DNA of 36,813 nt. Origin: Planctomycetales bacterium. GTDB taxonomy: Bacteria; Planctomycetota; Planctomycetia; Isosphaerales; Isosphaeraceae. Positions 1 through 8,042 of this stretch are shown in pieces. The notes under the pieces were generated by a model that saw only the letters and a program-made list of their open reading frames with translations, was not told the origin of the DNA and ran no database searches. The position numbers were made by a program, and so were the translations under genes. The stretch spans positions 1 through 36,813 of the forward strand of contig DAIDHX010000211.1 in the NCBI GenBank assembly GCA_027451885.1, read 5' to 3'. The first letter of the stretch is position 1. The number at the start of each line of letters is the position of its first letter.

Positions 1-1
1 T

Positions 2-115
2 CGTGCGGCGATCAGCCTGCTGAAGAACGAGAAAACGGCCAAGGTCGGCGTCAAGAACAAACGTCTGAGCGCGGGATGGGATGACAGTTACCTCGAGAAA
101 GTGCTTATGGGATAG
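2..115 (+). CDS. ISAs1-family transposase, C-terminal fragment (cut by window edge)
   Basis: The reading frame enters from the left edge and ends at TAG 113-115. The 37 visible residues contain EKTAKVGVKNKRLSAGWDD followed by YLEKVL. This lysine-rich run ending in K/RLxAGWDxxYLxKVL is the usual tail of ISAs1-type DDE transposases. The catalytic residues lie outside the window, so activity cannot be judged. The probable right terminus of the element follows within 25 bases, so the 3' end of the element looks complete. Family recognition is from memory of the tail motif; another related transposase family is possible. Confidence 0.7.
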   Translation, partial: RAAISLLKNEKTAKVGVKNKRLSAGWDDSYLEKVLMG

Positions 116-121
116 GGGTTA

Positions 122-379
122 ATGGTGCAATCGCCCTGGCCCCCCGTTCTCCAACAAAAAGATTGGCGATCGAGATTCCTTGTTGCAATCACGCATGGAA
201 CTGAGTCTCTCTGCCTCAACGAAGGTACCTTGGCCGAGGAAAGCGAGAGAAGGAGGAAGTCGCGCGAATATTTCGAAGAATATTTCTGGGAACTTCTTAA
301 GGCACCAGCTCCCGTGACTGAGGAGGAGCTTCTAGCAGACCCAGTATTCTGGGAGGATTTTCTAGCAGACCCAGATTGA
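122..379 (+). CDS. Small hypothetical acidic ORF whose start lies in the IS end
   Basis: An 85-residue frame with no recognised family. Its only ATG lies inside the probable IS terminus, so if real it is either a chimera made by the insertion or the surviving 3' part of a longer gene. The C-terminal half is strongly charged (EESERRRKSREYFEEYF) and ends with an imperfect repeat, ELLADPV then DFLADPD. That repeat is encoded by an exact 14-base direct repeat (331-344 and 361-374) spaced 30 bases apart. No clear ribosome-binding site precedes the ATG. It may be non-coding. Confidence 0.3.
   Translation: MVQSPWPPVLQQKDWRSRFLVAITHGTESLCLNEGTLAEESERRRKSREYFEEYFWELLKAPAPVTEEELLADPVFWEDFLADPD
124..138 (+). 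repeat. Probable right terminal inverted repeat of the ISAs1-like element
   Basis: Reading outward, the element appears to finish with TGCAATCGCCCTG. The reverse complement begins CAGGGCGATTGCA, the kind of CAGGG-starting end typical of ISAs1 elements. It sits 9 to 23 bases after the transposase stop, where the terminus is expected. The left end is outside the window, so neither the paired repeat nor the target duplication can be seen. Confidence 0.5.
331..374 (+). repeat. Two direct copies of a 14-base unit, 30-base period
   Basis: TCTAGCAGACCCAG occurs at 331-344 and again at 361-374. The period is a multiple of three, so the reading frame is kept and both copies encode LADP. It looks like a local duplication within the small ORF. 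Confidence 0.7.
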
Positions 380-559
380 GAGCCAGAAGAAGACGCCCAA
401 GGAACAACACAGCAGAAGAAGGCACCCAAGGAACTGGCTGGGGAAGTCAAAACATTTCACCCGATCGTTTGTTGACTTCATTTTCGCTCGTTGACACTCT
501 GTCCACTACTGGCTCTATGACCACTGATTCGGCCTTGGCGAATTCGACATCGGGAACCC

Positions 560-709
560 CTCCTACCTGCCTGTCCGCGTCACGAAATTGTCACCGCCGA
601 GCAGGCCGGGTTCTACCACTGCATCGCACGGTGCGTCCGACGGGCCTACCTCTGCCGCTTCGATCCTGATTCCGGTCGCGATTACGAACACCGCAAGGAC
701 TGGATCCGG
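560..709 (+). pseudogene. Fragment of an IS200-like / REP-associated transposase
   Basis: In the frame containing CGT at 578-580 the translation reads RHEIVTAEQAGFYHCIARCV, then RRAYLCRFDP, then DYEHRKDWIR. This is the N-terminal portion of the planctomycete transposases of the Y1 (IS200-like, REP-associated) type, which typically begin with PRxI...GxYHCIxRCVRRAFLC...YEHRxxWI. Only about 45 to 50 residues remain. The catalytic HxH and tyrosine regions are absent, and the frame runs directly into an RHS-like fragment at about 712. No start codon with a ribosome-binding site is evident. It is a dead remnant. Confidence 0.6.
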
Positions 710-714
710 ACAGG

Positions 715-950
715 GCCGGGAACATGCTCACGGCCACGCAGACGTCGACCGGGGACGCGTGGCCGTATACGTATGATTTCCGGGGTCGGTTGACGAGCGC
801 GGTCGAGAAGAGCGCATCGGGCACTGTGCTGGAATCGGAGAGTTACGTCCACGACCCGTTTGACAACCGAACTGGTACGGTGTCCAATGACCTAACGACT
901 GGGACGCTGCACAAAGGCTCGAGTCTAATCGTGGATTTCAGCTTGAAACG
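715..950 (+). pseudogene. RHS/YD-repeat protein fragment
   Basis: From 715 the frame reads AGNMLTATQ, then WPYTYDFRGRLTSAV, then SYVHDPFDNRTGTV. This matches the YD-repeat pattern (YDxxGRLT...G...Y.YD..GNR) of RHS-family proteins, normally thousands of residues long and displayed or secreted. Only about 75 residues survive, two repeats at most. After about residue 75 the translation becomes arginine and proline rich and loses RHS character. There is no full gene on either side, so this is a displaced shard, joined at its 5' side to the transposase fragment. Confidence 0.6.
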
Positions 951-1187
951 TGAGAGTGCCGAGAAGCCGCCCAGACCTCGCGGCAACCCAGGCCCACTCC
1001 AGCGCGGCGTTCGTTCACGGGCGCCTGGGGCGCGGTTGTCGCCTGGTCCTCGCGGGCTTCCTCATAGACCAGAGCAGTCCGGCTTTCCCTCGCGCCGGTC
1101 GTCACAACGATCCTTTCGCATCCGCCGGACAGGACCGACCGCATGATACCAACTCATCTTCATGCCTTGATCCTTTCACGCGTAGGG
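951..1187. other. Unassigned stretch upstream of the protease gene
   Basis: Open frames cross this stretch on both strands but none has a recognisable domain or a convincing start. It presumably carries the promoter of the protease gene, but I see no clear -35/-10 pair. Confidence 0.4.
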
Positions 1188-2741
1188 ATGCCGGCCGTTT
1201 CACGTCCTCCGGGTAAGGCTCCGCGCGTGCTTTTGCTCCCTCTTCTCATGTTACTTGCGATCGGTTTGCCTGGTCACGCCGGCGAAATCCAGCAAGTACA
1301 ACAGCAAGGCGCGAAGACTGATCCCGATCCGTCCGTAAGATCACTGCTCCCTCCGTCTCCGGGCATCGTCTTGCTGTACAATGAGAACGGGGGACACGGT
1401 ACAGGTTTCGTACTCGATTCCCGAAAGCGCCTGGTCGTTACCGCCGCGCACGTGGCCGACCAGCTTTACACGACGGAGGGCGGGATCAAAGCCTGCCTTT
1501 CGAACGGCCAGAGATACTCAATCAAGCGCGTCTGGTATCACCCAGCGCTCGTAAGACGCTTCGACCACAGGCTCTACAGGAGGTCAATGGAAGCGACGGA
1601 TGGCATGCCAGCCTACCACAGCCCCGACGTTGCGGTCCTGGAACTCGCCGGCGATGGCGCCCTTCCCGATCCGTTCCAGCTCGTCTCCGAAAGAGAGGTC
1701 GCGGCCCCAGGCGACAGGGTCGTGATCGAGGGTTTTCCAGGTGCGCTCCGACCCGACTGGCCGAGAGGACCGGAGCCTCATGCTTCCACGGCGGAGACGC
1801 GGGTTCTGGAGTCCGTGACGGATGCAGGACACCGAGCGGACGTACCCTGGAATCGCTTGAGCACGATCTATCTTCAGGAATCGGGATCCGAGGTTGGGGG
1901 CCAGAGCGGAGCGCCGATTGTGCTGGAGAATGGCCGCGTCCTGGGCGACGTGGCCATGACCGCCTATGGAATCCATGCGAATCGGATTCGGGAGCTTTGC
2001 TGGTTTCACGGTCTACGCTTCGAGGGTTCCGAGGAGGGAAAGCCGGTGGATTTTCCACCGAAGGAATGGCTTCAGGAGGAAAAGCTCGGGCCGATTCGGC
2101 AAGCTGTCGCGCTGGTGCGTGAGGCAGGTGCGTTGCGGCAGGAAGATCAGCTTCAGCCAGCGATCGAGAAATGCTCAGCCGCGCTCAAGATTGTCCCCGA
2201 ATACCCGGCAGCGCTAGCCGAACGCGCATTGGCTTATCTGAGGTTTGCGGACGGAGCGTCCATGGACCGCGACCGGCCGAGTGCCATGATCTATTACCTG
2301 GAGCAGGCCGCGGCCGATGCGGACGAATGCACAGCCGAGTTTCCGGAATGGGTCTGCCCCCATCTCCTTCGAGCGGAGGCGCGGGTTCGCCTTGCACGCC
2401 AGTTGAGGCTTCCGAGTGAATTCAAGAGGACTCTCGCGGACCTTCGCGGATTCCTTGTCGGTCGAGAGGGCGAATCCTCAAGAATGATCGACTGGGAGCA
2501 AGCAAAAGCTCTTGCCCACTGCGCGGAGTGCCACGCCGCGCTCGGGAACAAGACCGAGGCGAAGCGCTTTTTCGACGAGGCTGTCCATGTGTGTCCCTGG
2601 GAGGGCGAATGGTGTCGGCTGCGGGGAGAGTTTGAGCTTTCGATCGGCAATACCGCCCAGGGAACCCGTGACTTTGAGCGGGCGTATTGTCTGGACAACT
2701 GCGATTTCGAGGAGCCGCACGCTTACTTCGCCCCGGGCTGA
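1188..2741 (+). CDS. Exported trypsin-like serine protease with C-terminal TPR region
   Basis: Counting from the upstream in-frame ATG at 1143, a basic N-terminus and the hydrophobic stretch LLLPLLMLLAIGLPGHAG form a signal peptide. The ATG at 1188 gives the more usual signal-peptide length, so I prefer it; neither start has a strong ribosome-binding site. A chymotrypsin-fold peptidase follows with the triad in order: His103 in TAAHVAD, Asp162 in SPDVAVLEL and Ser255 in GGQSGAPI. GHGTGFVLD before the His is the usual family entry. From about residue 310 to the end the protein is helical with TPR character (ALAERALAYLRFADG, HAALGNKTEAKRFFDEA). The product would act in the periplasm or outside. 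No PDZ domain is seen, so it is not a DegP-type protein. The substrate is unknown. Confidence 0.85.
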   Translation: MPAVSRPPGKAPRVLLLPLLMLLAIGLPGHAGEIQQVQQQGAKTDPDPSVRSLLPPSPGIVLLYNENGGHGTGFVLDSRKRLVVTAAHVADQLYTTEGGIKACLSNGQRYSIKRVWYHPALVRRFDHRLYRRSMEATDGMPAYHSPDVAVLELAGDGALPDPFQLVSEREVAAPGDRVVIEGFPGALRPDWPRGPEPHASTAETRVLESVTDAGHRADVPWNRLSTIYLQESGSEVGGQSGAPIVLENGRVLGDVAMTAYGIHANRIRELCWFHGLRFEGSEEGKPVDFPPKEWLQEEKLGPIRQAVALVREAGALRQEDQLQPAIEKCSAALKIVPEYPAALAERALAYLRFADGASMDRDRPSAMIYYLEQAAADADECTAEFPEWVCPHLLRAEARVRLARQLRLPSEFKRTLADLRGFLVGREGESSRMIDWEQAKALAHCAECHAALGNKTEAKRFFDEAVHVCPWEGEWCRLRGEFELSIGNTAQGTRDFERAYCLDNCDFEEPHAYFAPG

Positions 2742-3078
2742 TCGGACCAGGGCCGCCCTTGCCGGGTCTCACGCTTTCACTCGAGCGCGACTGAGTGCGC
2801 CCCGGGGTCGCTGAGCGGTTTTTCATCGATACTATTTTTCATCGACACTAGACCACATCTAGAATCCTTAACTAATCTGAGGCAGACGAGAACATGCCTC
2901 TGGCGGTTGAGCGGGAATGAGAGCAGCCCTGGGAGTGGCGCTGAGTTTCGGCCTGGGGCGTGGTGATTTGCTGGAAACAAGCAGGGCCGCCGCCCCGGCC
3001 GAAGGGAATGAATGCTCGGCCAGGACGGCGGCCCAATCGCGGGAGTGGGCTCCAGAGTATATCAAGCCGCGGTCGCGG
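2742..3078. other. Intergenic region between convergent genes with a tandem 16-mer
   Basis: No gene is supported here. The region holds a tandem pair of a 16-base unit, TTTTTCATCGATACTA at 2819-2834 and the same with one change at 2835-2850, in otherwise AT-richer DNA. I see no canonical GC-hairpin terminator. Confidence 0.5.
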
Positions 3079-4755
3079 TTATTTCCTGTAGCGGGCGTAG
3101 ATTCCAGCACCCTTGTTGTTGAGCGAGGTCAGGGCCTCGGTGTTATACGACGTACCTGAGAGGCCGCCCACAACGGTGCCCGGCCCAGCGATGCCGTTCG
3201 AGTCGTAGGTGTTGTTCACCGGGCGGAATGTGGCCGAGATCACGCTTGAGATCAGGTCGCCCTTGTTGCGGACATGAACCTTGCTTGCGGCACGCGTTCC
3301 CTCGAGACCCGCCACGTAAGATGGGTAATCGAAGCCCGTCTTGATCTCGCTGTAGAGTTGCGAGCCGAAGATCGAGGCGGAATCGATCGAGCCCGAGGTG
3401 ACGATGCTGGCGTTGGTGAGTGCGTAGCCGGGGACTGTGATGTAGGTTGGGTATCCTGGTGCGAAGATCTGGGCGTAGAGCGGATTGGAAGGCGTTTGCA
3501 CGAGCACATTCGCCGGCTTGACGACGAGATTGTGGATCGAGGTCGCCTTGACGGTGCCGCCCAGGAGGTAATTGGCGGGATAACCTGTCGTACCCTGGGG
3601 GATGCCGTAGCTTGTCTGGGGCAGCAGGAGCCCTGTGCCGGCTTGCTCGGCGGTGAAGACGCCGCTCGGGTTGCCGAGCCCGCGTTCGAAGACCAGCGAG
3701 CCGATCGGGCCGTTGACGTCGATTCCGACAGCGTCGGCGTTGCCGCCGAAGGTGGCGTTGTTGAGATACTGGATTCCGCTCGCGGCCGAGGAGAACGGCT
3801 GGGCCGCGCGGGAGACCGTGAAGTTGATGGCCGAGCCGGCCACGTTGAGGTTGTCGACCGCCGTGGCCTGGAGCGACGTTCTGCCTGTCGTGCCCACGGT
3901 GGGGAACTCGAACTGGTAAGCCGCGGGCACCGTTCCCTGCGTGGCCGACACGATGTCGAAATTCTGTACCACGCCGTTGATGACGAACTCAACGGAGGGC
4001 GTGGTGACCGGGCCGCTCGGGATCGCCACGGCCGCGCTATCGTAGACCTGATTGTTGATGTTATTAATATAGATCGAGGGCTTCACCTTGAGGGGAGTAT
4101 TCGCGCTGCCGATCTGGATGATGTAAGGCGCGCTTGAAACCGAGGTATCAATCGGCGCCTGGATGTCCTGGAACGAGAGTGTCTTCACGCCGCCGTAAAG
4201 GTAGATGCCGGTGGGGCTCGTCACGGGCGGCGACACATTCGCCGTCAGCGTGAATCCGTTGAGGATGATCGAGCGCACGCCCGAGGTGGCGATGAGGTCG
4301 TTAAAGTAGACAGTGCCCTGAGTGAGCTCGGTGGGCGAAGCGATCACGTTGCCGGTGACATAGGTCGTTTTGGGGTTCGTGCCCACGAGCTGAATGGTGT
4401 TGATATCGTCGTGGAGCACGCCGTCGTTGGGGGTGGTATCGGTGACGATCGCTCGACCGGGCCCGTGCACGGTGATCGTCCACTGATCCCCTGCCCGGTC
4501 GACGCCGCTGACGATCTTACCGCTATTGCCCAGCAGCGGGCTGTTGGGGTTATTGGGGTTGATCAGGCTCTCGGGATTGACCAGCTCGCGCTGGTGGGTG
4601 ATCGGGTTCTGGACGAAGAGGCCGCTGGGCAGCCAGGGGGAGAGGTAACTCGGATAGGATGAAAGAACCTCGCGTGATTCGAGGATTTCGGGCGCAAGGC
4701 CCTGACGACGACGACGACTGCCGCGCTCCCGGTTCTCTCGCCGTGAGAAGCTCAT
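3079..4755 (-). CDS. Large exported planctomycete surface-type protein, LESREVLSS N-terminus
   Basis: 558 residues from the ATG at 4753-4755. An in-frame upstream start at 4806 exists, but the 4755 start has an AAGGGAG ribosome-binding site at correct spacing. The N-terminus is very basic (SRRENRERGSRRRRQGL) followed by APEILESREVLSS. This LExRxVLS signature recurs at the start of large exported planctomycete proteins and probably replaces or overlaps an export signal. The rest is rich in Gly, Ser, Thr, Asn and short beta-type segments, almost free of Cys and with no membrane anchor. It resembles a beta-helix or adhesin-type extracellular protein. No catalytic motif is recognised, so the function is unknown. 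Confidence 0.8.
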   Translation of the reverse strand: MSFSRRENRERGSRRRRQGLAPEILESREVLSSYPSYLSPWLPSGLFVQNPITHQRELVNPESLINPNNPNSPLLGNSGKIVSGVDRAGDQWTITVHGPGRAIVTDTTPNDGVLHDDINTIQLVGTNPKTTYVTGNVIASPTELTQGTVYFNDLIATSGVRSIILNGFTLTANVSPPVTSPTGIYLYGGVKTLSFQDIQAPIDTSVSSAPYIIQIGSANTPLKVKPSIYINNINNQVYDSAAVAIPSGPVTTPSVEFVINGVVQNFDIVSATQGTVPAAYQFEFPTVGTTGRTSLQATAVDNLNVAGSAINFTVSRAAQPFSSAASGIQYLNNATFGGNADAVGIDVNGPIGSLVFERGLGNPSGVFTAEQAGTGLLLPQTSYGIPQGTTGYPANYLLGGTVKATSIHNLVVKPANVLVQTPSNPLYAQIFAPGYPTYITVPGYALTNASIVTSGSIDSASIFGSQLYSEIKTGFDYPSYVAGLEGTRAASKVHVRNKGDLISSVISATFRPVNNTYDSNGIAGPGTVVGGLSGTSYNTEALTSLNNKGAGIYARYRK

Positions 4756-5038
4756 CGAAGACTCCCTTCCCGGCAGCTCGTGTGGCGTGAGCCCATGCGC
4801 CGCCAACCGTGGCGGCAGGCCCGACTGCTCGAAGCCGCCCTCCCTCTAGTCCATGTCAACGTAGAATTCAGCCAACGGGCCCCCGCCCGAATCGCACCCC
4901 ACGCGGCAACACCACGGGGAGGATCGTCTCCGTACGGAATCCCTTCATGCCAATCTCAATCGGCGGCGCCTCGAAACCATCTTCATCAGCGATGGAAAGA
5001 TAGGGAATCCTGGGTAACGAGGAAATGGGTGGGACGGA

Positions 5039-5401
5039 TTAAGCGGAAGGCACCGGGCGGACCATGGTCAGGGCCTGGGCCTCATTTTCGGCGAGATCGA
5101 AAAAGCGATCGAGTTTCATCACCGCGAGCAGGTCTTTGACGATCGGCTGGATGTTGAAGTAGACGATTTTGCCGCCGCGTGACTCCACGCGCCGCTTGAG
5201 ACCGAGCAGCAGAGCCACGCCGGAGCTGGAGAGATAATCGACGCTGGCGAGATCAGCCACAATGAACGGCTTTTCGTGTTCATCCACGAATTCGTAGAGT
5301 GCGTCGCGGAGGGTATTGTTGCGGAAGTCGTTCAGCCCTGCCGCGGATTCAAAGACGAGTGACAGGGAATCGCCCAGGGAACGGGTAATGAAATTTGACA
5401 T
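5039..5401 (-). CDS. STAS-domain protein, anti-sigma-factor antagonist type
   Basis: 120 residues from the ATG at 5399-5401. A longer in-frame extension to 6037 overlaps the opposite-strand DUF2760 gene and is arginine/proline-rich shadow. One STAS domain fills the protein: FIVADLASVDYLSSSGVALL gives the central strand-loop-helix. The loop LSSSG (residues 57-61) aligns with the DSSG motif of SpoIIAA-like proteins. The Asp is replaced by Ser58, and Ser59 is the predicted phosphorylation site. Such proteins bind anti-sigma kinases or sit in stressosome-like modules in the cytoplasm. No cognate kinase or phosphatase is adjacent. No strong ribosome-binding site precedes the ATG, so the start rests on domain length. 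Confidence 0.85.
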   Translation of the reverse strand: MSNFITRSLGDSLSLVFESAAGLNDFRNNTLRDALYEFVDEHEKPFIVADLASVDYLSSSGVALLLGLKRRVESRGGKIVYFNIQPIVKDLLAVMKLDRFFDLAENEAQALTMVRPVPSA

Positions 5402-5653
5402 GGGGGTCGCTGGAAAGGGCAACGGCGTTTTGAATTTCCTTGTGGGGAAACGCAGGGGGCTGACTGTATCATATCGCACGGGCGGACGGCGATGCAAATC
5501 GAGCCTGGGTCGCGGGATCGCGGCGGCGGGGCCGGCAAGCGCGTTTTCAGGGCCGGTTGGTGACGCTAGACTGATAGATTCTGGTTCGCCTGGCAAGGCC
5601 GAGGGGCGAGCCTGGTACTGGGGTGCGGGATCGGCTTGTGAAGGTGCTTTGCG

Positions 5654-6130
5654 GTGAATCGAATCTGGCTTGCGTTGCGGGTTTTCTGGCGGATTCTGAC
5701 GGCGGCCGAGGTGGCTGGCCGCGCGGAGGGGCTTTTGCGGCCGGCGACGGAAGGGCCGGATCTGCGAATCCTGGCGATTTTGCAGCGTGAAGGGCGTCTG
5801 GTCGACTTTTTGAAGGAAGACCTGGGCGGTTTTAGCGATGCGCAGATTGGTGCCGCCGCGCGGGATGTGCATGCGCGTTGCCGCAAGGTGCTCGAGGAGT
5901 ATCTGACGATCGCCCCCGCGGTGGACCAGGCTGAGGAATCGTCGTTGACGGTTCCCGCGGGATTTGACGCGGGGCGGATCCGGCTGGTGGGGAATGTGGC
6001 GGGTTCGCCGCCGTTCCGGGGCGTGCTCAAGCACCACGGCTGGATTGTGACAGGTACAAGGCTGCCGCAGACATCTGGCAAGGACGGCCCTGTTCCGGTG
6101 CTCGCGCCTGCGGAGGTCGAGCTTTCCTGA
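5654..6130 (+). CDS. DUF2760 domain protein
   Basis: 158 residues from a GTG start at 5654, with GAAGG about nine bases upstream. The core reads ILAILQREGRLVDFLKEDL, then FSDAQIGAAARDVHARCRKV, then SLTVPAGFDAGRIRLVGNV and PPFRGVLKHHGW. This is the full DUF2760 pattern (a helical N-terminal half and a C-terminal half with conserved GxPPFxGxLxHxGW). The biochemical function is unknown. In many proteobacteria and planctomycetes this family sits directly before an Hsp70-like ATPase gene, as here (73 bases upstream, same strand). A joint role with the ATPase is therefore inferred. The N-terminal 15-20 residues are hydrophobic (IWLALRVFWRILTAA) and could be a membrane-associated helix. Confidence 0.9.
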   Translation: MNRIWLALRVFWRILTAAEVAGRAEGLLRPATEGPDLRILAILQREGRLVDFLKEDLGGFSDAQIGAAARDVHARCRKVLEEYLTIAPAVDQAEESSLTVPAGFDAGRIRLVGNVAGSPPFRGVLKHHGWIVTGTRLPQTSGKDGPVPVLAPAEVELS

Positions 6131-6202
6131 GGTCGAGCGGGCTGGCTGGCATGTCGATGCCCCGGCGCCTCCCGTCCAATTTGGGCTCCGAGCGAACGAC
6201 CG

Positions 6203-8011
6203 ATGACACGCTACACAGTGGGACTCGATCTCGGCACCACGAACTGTGCGCTTGCCTACGGCGCCCTTTCGCCGGACGAGGACGCGGCGGCGGCGATATC
6301 GATCCTGGAAGTGCCGCAGCTTGTGGCGGCCGGGGAGGCGGGCGATCGGCCGCTTTTGCCGTCGTTTCTCTATCTGCCGGCGGCGGATGAGTTCGCGGCC
6401 GATGCGCTTGAGCTACCCTGGAAGGCGTCCCGCGAGCGATTCGTGGGGGTCTTCGCCCGCGACCAAGGCGCCCGGGCGCCGGGACGGCTGGTGAGCTCGG
6501 CGAAAAGCTGGCTCTCGCATGCGGGAGTTGATCGCCGCGGGCCGATCTTGCCCTGGACCGCGGCGGAAGGCGTCGCCAGGATCTCCCCGGTCGCGGCCTC
6601 GGCCGCCTATCTGGAGCATCTGCGGGACGCCTGGAACACCCGGATCGCCGGCAAGTCGAGCAAGGATCGGCTCGAGCATCAGGATGTTTTGCTCACCGTT
6701 CCCGCGTCGTTTGACGCCATCGCCCGCGAGCTCACGATCGCGGCGGCGAACGATGCCGGCTTCAAGAATGTGGTCCTGCTCGAAGAGCCCCAGGCGGCGT
6801 TCTACGCCTGGCTCGCCGCCCATGGAGACGGCTGGCGCAAGCAGGTGAAGGTTGGCGATGTGATCCTGGTGTGCGATGTCGGCGGCGGCACGACCGACTT
6901 CACGCTGATCGCCGTGGCGGACCAGGACGGCGACCTTGCCCTCGAGCGGCTGGCGGTGGGGGAGCACATCCTGCTTGGCGGCGACAACATGGACCTTGCG
7001 CTCGCCTACGCCGCGGCCGAGACCTTGCCCCGCGGCATGGAGGGGCTCGATCCGATTCAGCGGGTGGGGTTATTGCACGCCTGCCGAACGGCGAAGGAGA
7101 CGCTGTTTTCGGAACCGAAAAAGGCCGCCGCGCCGGTGGCCGTGCTGGGTCGAGGCGCGCGTGTGATCGGGGGCGCGCTCAAGACGGAGCTAACGCGCGA
7201 GATGCTGAACCGGGTCTTGCTCGAAGGTTTCTTGCCCGAATGCGAGCCGAGCGACCGGCCGCTCCGCGGGCGTAGAGGGGGGCTTACGGAGCTGGGCCTG
7301 CCCTTCGCCGCCGACGCGGCGATCACGCGGCATCAGGCGCGGTTTCTGGGTGAGCACGCCGGCGCGGCGGCGGGCGGAGGCGCATCCCTGGCGCCGACGG
7401 CGGTGCTCTTCAACGGCGGCGTGTTCAAGGCCAGGGAGCTCCGCGAGCGCATTCTGGCGATTCTCTCGCGCTGGGCCGGCCGCGCGGTGCCGGAGCTTCC
7501 CTCCGCCGACCTCGATCTCGCCGTGGCGCGGGGCGCAGCGTATTACGGGCGCGTGCGCCAGGGCAAGGGCGTGCGCATCCGCGGCGGCGTGGCCCGGTCG
7601 TATTACGTCGGGCTTGAAACCGCCGCACCCGCCGTGCCCGGAGTGCCCACTCCCATCAAGGCGCTCTGTGTTGTTCCCATGGGCATGGAAGAGGGAACCG
7701 AGACGGTCGTACCCGCTGCCGAGATTGGTCTGGTGGTGGGTGAGCCGGCGTCGTTCCGCTTTCTGGGTTCGACCACCCGGCGCGACGCGCCTGGCACCAT
7801 TCTTGACCGCTGGAATCCCGACGAGCTCAACGAGCTGGCGCCGCTCGAAACCGCACTTGAACCGCAGGACGGCCGCGCTGGCGAGGCCGTGCCGATCAGC
7901 CTCCATTCGCGCGTGACCGAGATCGGCACGCTCGAGCTCTGGTGCCAAAGCACGCGCGATGATCGCCGCTGGAAACTCGAATTCAACGTGCGGCAAGACG
8001 CGGGCGCCTGA
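6203..8011 (+). CDS. Hsp70-family (DnaK-like) ATPase with divergent C-terminus
   Basis: 602 residues. The actin-like nucleotide-binding signatures are all visible: phosphate-1 motif GLDLGTTNCALAYG (about 7-20), phosphate-2 motif VCDVGGGTTDFTLI (224-237), LGGDNMD (about 258-264) and the adenosine motif VLFNGGVFKA (401-410). The distance between phosphate-2 and adenosine motifs is longer than in DnaK. The C-terminal part (about 460-602) has beta-type segments but no classical DnaK lid or EEVD-like tail, so it is not the housekeeping chaperone. It belongs with the Hsp70 proteins that pair with DUF2760. In other genomes a second Hsp70-like gene often follows; here an oxidoreductase molybdopterin-domain gene follows instead, 31 bases downstream. 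No DnaJ or GrpE gene is nearby. Confidence 0.92.
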   Translation: MTRYTVGLDLGTTNCALAYGALSPDEDAAAAISILEVPQLVAAGEAGDRPLLPSFLYLPAADEFAADALELPWKASRERFVGVFARDQGARAPGRLVSSAKSWLSHAGVDRRGPILPWTAAEGVARISPVAASAAYLEHLRDAWNTRIAGKSSKDRLEHQDVLLTVPASFDAIARELTIAAANDAGFKNVVLLEEPQAAFYAWLAAHGDGWRKQVKVGDVILVCDVGGGTTDFTLIAVADQDGDLALERLAVGEHILLGGDNMDLALAYAAAETLPRGMEGLDPIQRVGLLHACRTAKETLFSEPKKAAAPVAVLGRGARVIGGALKTELTREMLNRVLLEGFLPECEPSDRPLRGRRGGLTELGLPFAADAAITRHQARFLGEHAGAAAGGGASLAPTAVLFNGGVFKARELRERILAILSRWAGRAVPELPSADLDLAVARGAAYYGRVRQGKGVRIRGGVARSYYVGLETAAPAVPGVPTPIKALCVVPMGMEEGTETVVPAAEIGLVVGEPASFRFLGSTTRRDAPGTILDRWNPDELNELAPLETALEPQDGRAGEAVPISLHSRVTEIGTLELWCQSTRDDRRWKLEFNVRQDAGA

Positions 8012-8042
8012 GCGCGAACCCAGGCGGGCAGGGAGACAGGTC

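Noticed and set aside
5402-6037. N-terminal extension of the STAS protein by 212 codons
   Set aside because: It is antisense to the DUF2760 gene, Arg/Pro rich, and STAS proteins of this type are about 120 residues.
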